A stretch of 64,000 bases of DNA from Selenomonas ruminantium subsp. ruminantium ATCC 12561 (GTDB lineage Bacteria > Bacillota > Negativicutes > Selenomonadales > Selenomonadaceae). Numbering within the stretch: the first letter of the stretch is position 1; every line of letters begins with the position of its first letter. Below are positions 59,409 to 64,000 of this stretch, in pieces. The translations under genes were made by a program, and so were the position numbers. The DNA is taken from NCBI RefSeq assembly GCF_000424065.1, contig NZ_AUJE01000002.1:113392-177391 (forward strand), given 5' to 3'. The notes below the pieces were generated by a model. That model was not told the origin of the DNA. It saw only the letters and a list, made by a program, of their open reading frames with translations, and searched no databases.

Positions 59409-60266
59409 ATGGAATTTTTCACACTGAACGATGGCAATAAAATACCAGCAGTTGGCTTTGGAACCTTTCAAATTCCAGCCGATGGCAGTACCTACAAGGC
59501 GGTAAAGAAAGCGTTAGAATTGGGGATCCGTCATATTGATACGGCAGCAGCATATTTCAATGAGGCTGAAGTGGGGCAGGCAGTAAAGGATAGCGGTATA
59601 AAAAGGGATGATGTATGGATAACCAGCAAGCTGTGGCTGCAGGATTACAAATATGCAGAAGCACAGAAGGGCATTGATATTTCACTGAAAAAACTGGGCA
59701 CAGATTATGTGGATATGTATTTGCTGCACCAGCCCTATGGGGAAGTGACTGAGGCTTGGGGTGCTTTGGAAGATGCGAAAAAAGCAGGTAAAATTCGCTC
59801 CATCGGTGTTTCCAATATGACACCAAAACTTTGGCAGCAATATGTATCGCAGTTTTCGACTATGCCAGCAGTCAATCAGGTGGAGTTCAATCCTTTTTTC
59901 CAGCAAAAAGAATTGCGCGAATTGTTGGCTCCGCATGATGTGAAAATTGAAGCATGGGCACCGCTGGGGCAGGGAAATTCGTCGCTGCTGACACATCCAG
60001 AGATTGTAAAACTGGCGGCTAAGTATGGCAAAGACGCCGGACAGGTGATTTTGCGTTTTGAATATCAGGAAGGGATTATCACTTTCCCAAAATCCATACA
60101 TGAATCCCGTATCAAAAGCAATAAGGAAATTTTTGATTTTGCCTTGATGGAGGCGGAAATGGATGTTTTGCGTGCGCTGGATACAAATCAGGGGATTCAT
60201 GACCCCGACCGTCCCGGTGTCAAGGAAATGCTGTTAGGAGCATTTGATGTTCATGCCAATGATTAA
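59409..60266 (+). CDS. Aldo/keto reductase (AKR5, 2,5-diketo-D-gluconate reductase-like)
   Basis: The protein has 285 residues. The N-terminus is FFTLNDGNKIPAVGFGTFQI, then the AKR signature GIRHIDTAAAYFNEAEVGQA (Asp, Tyr), Lys in ITSKLWLQDY and His in LLHQPYGE. The NADPH-binding tail FPKSIHESRIKSNKEIFDF is complete. This AKR5/YvgN-type enzyme reduces glyoxals and other aldehydes. It is 19 bases after the previous reductase, with a strong GGAGGAGG site, and is followed by a terminator-type hairpin. Confidence 0.92.
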   Translation: MEFFTLNDGNKIPAVGFGTFQIPADGSTYKAVKKALELGIRHIDTAAAYFNEAEVGQAVKDSGIKRDDVWITSKLWLQDYKYAEAQKGIDISLKKLGTDYVDMYLLHQPYGEVTEAWGALEDAKKAGKIRSIGVSNMTPKLWQQYVSQFSTMPAVNQVEFNPFFQQKELRELLAPHDVKIEAWAPLGQGNSSLLTHPEIVKLAAKYGKDAGQVILRFEYQEGIITFPKSIHESRIKSNKEIFDFALMEAEMDVLRALDTNQGIHDPDRPGVKEMLLGAFDVHAND

Positions 60267-60354
60267 GCGACAGCCAGTATTGTATTTGTGAATAACTTAT
60301 GGCCGCGAAAGGTTTGGTTATCAAAGGCCGCGTGAGGCAATAAGCTATTATACA

Positions 60355-60392
60355 GACGGTACTTGTGATTTGTCACACGTACCGTCCTTTTT
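60355..60392 (+). terminator. Terminator between reductase and acetyltransferase genes
   Basis: GACGGTAC-TTGTGA and TCACAC-GTACCGTC form a 12-14-bp stem followed by CTTTTT, ending just before the GGAGGT of the next gene. As at 45058, a terminator sits against a ribosome binding site, so it could also be an attenuator. Confidence 0.8.
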
Positions 60393-60407
60393 ATGGAGGT
60401 AAAATTT

Positions 60408-60971
60408 ATGCGTATAAATGTATTTGAGGAAATGCGCAAGGGCGCGGCATACGATATCCGGCAGGAAGATTATGTGGAACAGGTGCATAGCGAACTCAAC
60501 CGCTGTGCCTGTCTGTGTCAGAAAATCAACGCCACGGATGTAAACGACAAAGAAAATATTCTGAAACAGGAAAAGGAACTTCTGTCCAATACCGAGTTCA
60601 CAGATTCCTATTTTACGCCGCCTTTTCAGATTGATTGCGGCAATCGGGTATTTGTGGGCAAAAATGTCTTTGCCAATCATAATCTGACCATGATGTCTCT
60701 GGGCACCATTACGATTGAAGATGGGGTTATGTTAGGGCCGGAAGTGGGCCTGTTTACCGTCAATCATGAACCGAAAAATATCCGTACGGTCATGACCAAA
60801 GAAATCCATATTAAGAAAAATGCCTGGATTGGCGCCAGAGTCAGCATTTTGCCCGGGGTAACCATTGGGGAAAATGCGATTATTGGCACCGGTGCCGTGG
60901 TTACGAAAGATGTTCCTGATAACTGTATGGCTGTCGGTGTACCGGCAAAGGTCGTTAAGCAATTAGATTAA
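60408..60971 (+). CDS. Hexapeptide-repeat acetyltransferase (maltose/galactoside O-acetyltransferase type)
   Basis: The protein has 187 residues. An N-terminal helical region is followed by a left-handed beta-helix with hexapeptide repeats (VFVGKNVFANHNLTMMSLGT, EDGVMLGPEVGL, IKKNAWIGARVSILPGVTIG, AIIGTGAVVTKDVPDN). The catalytic His lies in TVNHEPK. The acetyl-CoA-dependent LacA/Maa/NodL type acetylates sugars. ATG 60408 is chosen because GGAGGT (60395-60400) lies just before it. It sits within the redox cluster but behind a terminator. Confidence 0.88.
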   Translation: MRINVFEEMRKGAAYDIRQEDYVEQVHSELNRCACLCQKINATDVNDKENILKQEKELLSNTEFTDSYFTPPFQIDCGNRVFVGKNVFANHNLTMMSLGTITIEDGVMLGPEVGLFTVNHEPKNIRTVMTKEIHIKKNAWIGARVSILPGVTIGENAIIGTGAVVTKDVPDNCMAVGVPAKVVKQLD

Positions 60972-60993
60972 ATTTACGAGAGGAGCAACGAAC

Positions 60994-61512
60994 ATGGCCA
61001 AGACATTGGTAATCTATTATTCCCGCAAGGGGCAGAATTATGTAAACGGCAGTATTGTGGATTTACCTAAAGGCAATACGGAAATTGTGGCAGAGTTTAT
61101 CCAAAAGGCAGTAGGGGCGGATGTATTCGAGACAGAAACGAAAAAGTCCTATGCGATTGACTATACGCAGTGTACGATTGAGGCCAAAGAGGAACTGCGC
61201 AACAATGACCGCCCGGAACTGGTGAAAATGCTGGACTCGGTGGCAGAATACGACAATATTGTTGTGGCTGGCCCGTGCTGGTGGGGAACTTATCCTGTGG
61301 CAGTATTCACTCAGCTGGAAGCACTGGATTTCAGCGGTAAAAAGGTGTTCCCTGTGATGACGCATGAGGGCAGCGGCATTGCCGGGGCTCCTGCGGCATT
61401 AAAGAAGTATTGTCAGGGAGCCGTGGTCGGTGAAGGGCTGGCTATACAGGGAGGAGCCGCCGCAGGCTCTGAAGCAAAAGTGGCTGTCTGGGCAAAGAAA
61501 AATCTTGCATAA
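60994..61512 (+). CDS. Cytosolic flavodoxin
   Basis: The protein has 172 residues and no signal. TLVIYYSRKGQNYVNGSIVD is an FMN loop variant followed by LPKGNTEIVAEFIQ. A TIEAKEELRNNDRPEL segment matches the exported flavodoxin at 56531, as do AGPCWWGTYPVAVFTQLEAL and THEGSGIAG. It is thus a cytosolic counterpart of the exported protein. It lies 22 bases after the acetyltransferase and 17 before the SDR. Confidence 0.88.
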   Translation: MAKTLVIYYSRKGQNYVNGSIVDLPKGNTEIVAEFIQKAVGADVFETETKKSYAIDYTQCTIEAKEELRNNDRPELVKMLDSVAEYDNIVVAGPCWWGTYPVAVFTQLEALDFSGKKVFPVMTHEGSGIAGAPAALKKYCQGAVVGEGLAIQGGAAAGSEAKVAVWAKKNLA

Positions 61513-61529
61513 GAAGGGGCGCAGAGAAA

Positions 61530-62357
61530 ATGAGTAAAGAGGTTATGATTGTCACCGGTGCCGGGCAGATTTCGATGGCTATTGCCCGTCGCATGGGCTA
61601 TGGCAAGAAGATTATTCTTGGGGATAAAAACGAAAAGAATGCACTGGCAGTGGCTCAAATTATGAACCAGGCAGGCTTTGATGTGGAGCCGTTTGTGATG
61701 GATATGTCTTCGCGGAATTCCATTCAGGCTATGGTGCAAAAAGCAACGGAATACGGCGAAGTAAAAGCATTGGTCTGTGGCGCAGGTGTTTCACCGTCGC
61801 AGGCACCGATTGAAGTGATCTTGCAGGTTGACCTCTATGGGACGGCAGTATTGATGGAAGAAGTCGGCAAAGTTATCGCCAAAGGCGGCACAGGGGTCAT
61901 TATCTCCAGCCAGTCCGGTCATCGTCTGCCGGCACTCACGCCGGAGCAGGACAGGGCGCTGGCGATGACGCCGACAGAAGACCTGCTAAAGTTGGATTTT
62001 TTACAGCCGGAAAAGATAAAGGATACTTTGCATGCCTATCAACTGGCCAAACGCTGTAATGAAAAGCGCACGATGTATGAAGCTGTCCGCTGGGGCGAAC
62101 GTGGTGCAAGGATAAATGATATTGCGCCTGGAATTATCGTTACACCTTTGGCCATAGATGAATTCAATGGACCGCGTGGTGATTTTTACAAGAATATGTT
62201 TGTCCGATGCCCGGCAGGCCGTCCGGGTACTGCTGATGAAGTAGCTGATGTGGCAGAGCTTCTGATGAGCGAACGGGCGCAGTTTATCACGGGTTCAACA
62301 TTTTTGGTAGATGGTGGTGCAACAGCCGCTTATTATTATGGGCCGTTGCAGCCATAA
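61530..62357 (+). CDS. Short-chain dehydrogenase/reductase
   Basis: The protein has 275 residues. The cofactor loop is VTGAGQISMAIARRMGYGKK (TGxxxxxGxA variant), the active-site Ser is in IISSQSGH, the catalytic pair is in YQLAKR (YxxxK), and DIAPGIIVTPL and GSTFLVDGGATAAY are at the end. An insertion of about 35 residues (LTPEQDRALAMTPTEDLLKL onward) between Ser and Tyr is unusual. It probably reduces a carbonyl compound with NAD(P)H. Last gene of the LysR-linked cluster; a perfect 13-bp terminator follows. Confidence 0.9.
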   Translation: MSKEVMIVTGAGQISMAIARRMGYGKKIILGDKNEKNALAVAQIMNQAGFDVEPFVMDMSSRNSIQAMVQKATEYGEVKALVCGAGVSPSQAPIEVILQVDLYGTAVLMEEVGKVIAKGGTGVIISSQSGHRLPALTPEQDRALAMTPTEDLLKLDFLQPEKIKDTLHAYQLAKRCNEKRTMYEAVRWGERGARINDIAPGIIVTPLAIDEFNGPRGDFYKNMFVRCPAGRPGTADEVADVAELLMSERAQFITGSTFLVDGGATAAYYYGPLQP

Positions 62358-62407
62358 AAAACTGAGTATAAAAAAGTCTCCGTAATTTGATATCCTATCG
62401 AATCAAC

Positions 62408-62455
62408 AGGTCTTCTATGATAAACTATTAACAAGTCATAGAAGACCTTTTATTA
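62408..62455 (+). terminator. Terminator after the SDR gene
   Basis: Perfect 13-bp arms (AGGTCTTCTATGA, TCATAGAAGACCT) with a 15-base loop and a T-rich tail close the redox cluster. Confidence 0.85.
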
Positions 62456-62479
62456 TGTCAAGCGAGAAGGTAGGAGTAA

Positions 62480-63175
62480 ATGCAGAAGACAGATGTATGG
62501 CATGAGCTGGCGCCCGGGGAAATGCCAAAACTATTGGCAGATAAGCTGGAGCCTTTTGGTTTTTGCCGTGATGGAGATGTATATTTTTACGCAGAAGATT
62601 TGCTGGCAGGCAGTTTTAGGCTTCATGTAAAGGTCAGCATAGATGGTGTTGTGTCAACTTTGCTGATGGACACGGAGTCAGAGGAGCCCTATGTGCTGCA
62701 TCTGGTGGAAAATGCACAGGGAGCTTTTGTAGGAGAAGTCCGGGCTGCCTATCAGACAGTCCTTGACCACATTGGTGCACCCTGCGGTGAACATGGCAGT
62801 TTTCATGGGCAGTATGTAGAGGAACTTTTGCAGTATGTGCAGAATACTTATGGCGATGAACTCGAATATCCGTGGAAGGACTTGGATGCGGCGGTTATCC
62901 GTTCCCATTTGTCGCAGAAATGGTATGCGGTTTTTATGAAGGTGCATCCCAGCAAAATCGGCATTGGCGGCAGCCAGCCTATCCGTATCATGGATTTGCA
63001 TGGCACGGCAGAACAGGTGGCCTCCTTAGTAGATGGGAAAAAGTATTTTTCGGGCTGGCATATGAATCGTAAATATTGGTATACCATATGTCTGGATGGC
63101 AGTATACCGATGCCGGAACTTAAACAAAGAATCGACGAAAGCTTTGTATTGGCACAGCCAAAGAAACGGCGATAA
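62480..63175 (+). CDS. MmcQ/YjbR-family protein
   Basis: The protein has 231 residues. The C-terminal half (about 110-225) has the YjbR double-wing DNA-binding-like fold: YGDELEYPWKDLDAAVIRSH, QKWYAVFMKVHPSKIG, FSGWHMNRKYWYTICLDGSI. The N-terminal half (FGFCRDGDVYFYAEDLLAG, LLMDTESEEPYVLH) is the MmcQ-associated region seen in longer family members. Function is not established. GGTAGGAG precedes the ATG. Confidence 0.82.
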   Translation: MQKTDVWHELAPGEMPKLLADKLEPFGFCRDGDVYFYAEDLLAGSFRLHVKVSIDGVVSTLLMDTESEEPYVLHLVENAQGAFVGEVRAAYQTVLDHIGAPCGEHGSFHGQYVEELLQYVQNTYGDELEYPWKDLDAAVIRSHLSQKWYAVFMKVHPSKIGIGGSQPIRIMDLHGTAEQVASLVDGKKYFSGWHMNRKYWYTICLDGSIPMPELKQRIDESFVLAQPKKRR

Positions 63176-63230
63176 GAGGGAGGCAAAATAGATGGAAGCG
63201 TAATGGCCGTGAAAGGAGACAGTATTTGAT

Positions 63231-63653
63231 ATGACAGAGGTTGTAGTAACCAATTTGCTTCATCCAGATGCGATGCTGGTCCGTCAGGAAGTGTTCATTG
63301 AGGAGCAAGGTTTTCATGATGAGTTTGACGACATTGATGAAATCGCAGATCACTATCTGCTGTATGTAGATGGCGAAATTGCTGGATGCTGTCGTGTTTT
63401 CCCGTCAAAAAATAACGAAAAGTACACTTTAGGTAGACTAGCCATTCGAAAGAAATATCGCGGCCAATCATATGGCAGTCTCATTATGCGTAAGGTGGAA
63501 GCGTGGATAAAAAAGAACAGCATTCCAGCTTTGGAACTATCGGCACAGGTAAGGGTACGAGCTTTCTATGAAGCATTAGGTTATATTGCTAGTGGTGACG
63601 AATACCTTGATGAGGGCTGCCCGCATATTCATATGGAAAAAGCTTTTATCTAA
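63231..63653 (+). CDS. GNAT-family N-acetyltransferase (ElaA-like)
   Basis: The protein has 140 residues. VRQEVFIEEQGFHDEFDDID is the ElaA-type start, followed by CCRVFPSKNNEKYTLGRLAI and the acetyl-CoA loop RKKYRGQSYGSLIMRKVEAW (R/Q-x-x-G-x-G/S variant). The C-terminal ELSAQVRVRAFYEALGYIA closes the fold. The substrate is unknown. AAAGGAGA precedes the ATG by 11 bases. Confidence 0.9.
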   Translation: MTEVVVTNLLHPDAMLVRQEVFIEEQGFHDEFDDIDEIADHYLLYVDGEIAGCCRVFPSKNNEKYTLGRLAIRKKYRGQSYGSLIMRKVEAWIKKNSIPALELSAQVRVRAFYEALGYIASGDEYLDEGCPHIHMEKAFI

Positions 63654-63686
63654 TGGCAGGCGTATCATAAAAAAGCCGCAGATGAC

Positions 63687-63726
63687 AATTCCCCATCCTG
63701 CATGAAACTTTGCAGGATGGGGAATT
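63687..63726. terminator. Perfect 16-bp hairpin between converging GNAT and metallohydrolase genes
   Basis: AATTCCCCATCCTGCA and its complement enclose an 8-base loop. It is the close counterpart of the hairpin at 45618-45655, showing that the duplication around the metallohydrolase includes its terminator. Confidence 0.85.
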
Positions 63727-63745
63727 ACTGGCTTAAAAAGGTGGT

Positions 63746-64000
63746 TTACGGTTGGTATTTTTTTATGGCCTCTTGTGCCATTTTTCGGAAGACATCTTCA
63801 TACTTACGGTATTTTTTCTGACCGATAACAAAGGGATGGGGCTGGCCAGGGCGGCGGTGTTTGAGTTTTTCCAAACGGGGAAAGGTATCGTCTACCCAGC
63901 CATGAGCGCTCATTTCTACATCAACCTGGAAATCAGCGGTGTATTTTGCGAAGTAGTTTACTGCGCTTAGATAGAGGTAATTCATTTCCAGATTGGCTGG
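63746..64000 (-). CDS. Second copy of the metallo-beta-lactamase-fold hydrolase (runs off the window)
   Basis: The visible 84 codons match the C-terminus of the protein encoded at 45656-46585 almost residue for residue, with a few substitutions (EYEDVFRKMAQKAIEKYQK versus KYEDVFRKMAQEAIKKYQP). The nucleotide match continues to the last base of the window, so the start lies beyond it. Whether this copy also has MarR operators cannot be seen. Confidence 0.88.
   Translation of the reverse strand, partial: PANLEMNYLYLSAVNYFAKYTADFQVDVEMSAHGWVDDTFPRLEKLKHRRPGQPHPFVIGQKKYRKYEDVFRKMAQEAIKKYQP

Noticed and set aside
1..64000. CRISPR arrays, tRNA or rRNA genes, and IS transposases
   Set aside because: No regularly spaced direct repeats of 24-40 bases, no cloverleaf with TTCGA-type arm, and no transposase motif were seen on either strand.

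Overview
The window looks like a chromosomal segment of an anaerobic Negativicutes bacterium, most likely a rumen or gut Selenomonadaceae (Selenomonas-like). The basis is medium GC, Firmicutes-type Shine-Dalgarno sequences, dCache and GGDEF signalling proteins, and dense runs of flavodoxins, aldo/keto reductases and Tat-lipoproteins. The taxon is an inference. I saw no rRNA, tRNA or CRISPR array. The segment is largely accessory.

Layout. 0-3.4 kb: a DUF4041 + GIY-YIG protein resembling the SNIPE anti-phage nuclease, and two exported proteins of unknown function. 3.6-8.2 kb: a HAD phosphatase, a lactonase-like metallohydrolase, a gene remnant, an IscB nuclease preceded by its structured omegaRNA (HEARO-type) region, and a ketopantoate-reductase-like gene. 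8.2-13.9 kb: a TetR regulator heading an operon of amidohydrolase, flavodoxins and YciI-like protein, then an exported flavodoxin, a DUF4405 membrane protein, a thioesterase and a TSCPD protein. 14.1-20.7 kb: a three-gene signalling unit made of an alanine/cation symporter fused to an amino-acid-binding domain, a hybrid histidine kinase and a GGDEF response regulator. 20.7-35 kb: a MerR regulator (AdhR-like) and a set of genes carrying its operator (DXS-like enzyme, DUF362 Tat-lipoprotein, alpha/beta hydrolase, FMN reductase, ferredoxin-type aldo/keto reductase), interspersed with a LysR/MFS pair and an AlaX-like editing protein.

35.1-45.6 kb: an island bounded by a 42-bp imperfect direct repeat. 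It carries a five-gene operon: dCache-HAMP-SpoIIE phosphatase, STAS protein, STAS-condensation fusion, A-PCP-C non-ribosomal peptide synthetase, and a MATE exporter fused to an RsbW-like ATPase domain. All parts of a partner-switching circuit appear to be built into a peptide-synthesis and export pathway. This is the strongest candidate for an undescribed system.

45-64 kb: a flavin/PNPOx-like protein with an attenuator-like leader, a MarR-controlled metallo-beta-lactamase-fold protein, a UxaA-type dehydratase pair with its LysR regulator, remnants of a radical SAM protein and an Old Yellow Enzyme, a LysR/UlaG-like divergent pair with a UvrA-like ABC protein, and a LysR-associated redox cluster (SnoaL-like, Tat-exported flavodoxin, alpha/beta hydrolase, two aldo/keto reductases, acetyltransferase, flavodoxin, SDR). 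The window ends inside a second copy of the MarR-controlled metallohydrolase gene.

The unifying theme is inducible reductive detoxification. Several regulators with recognisable repeated operators (MerR at eight sites, TetR at two promoters 24 kb apart, MarR, several LysR) control many small flavoenzymes, NAD(P)H reductases and hydrolases, several of them exported by Tat and anchored as lipoproteins.
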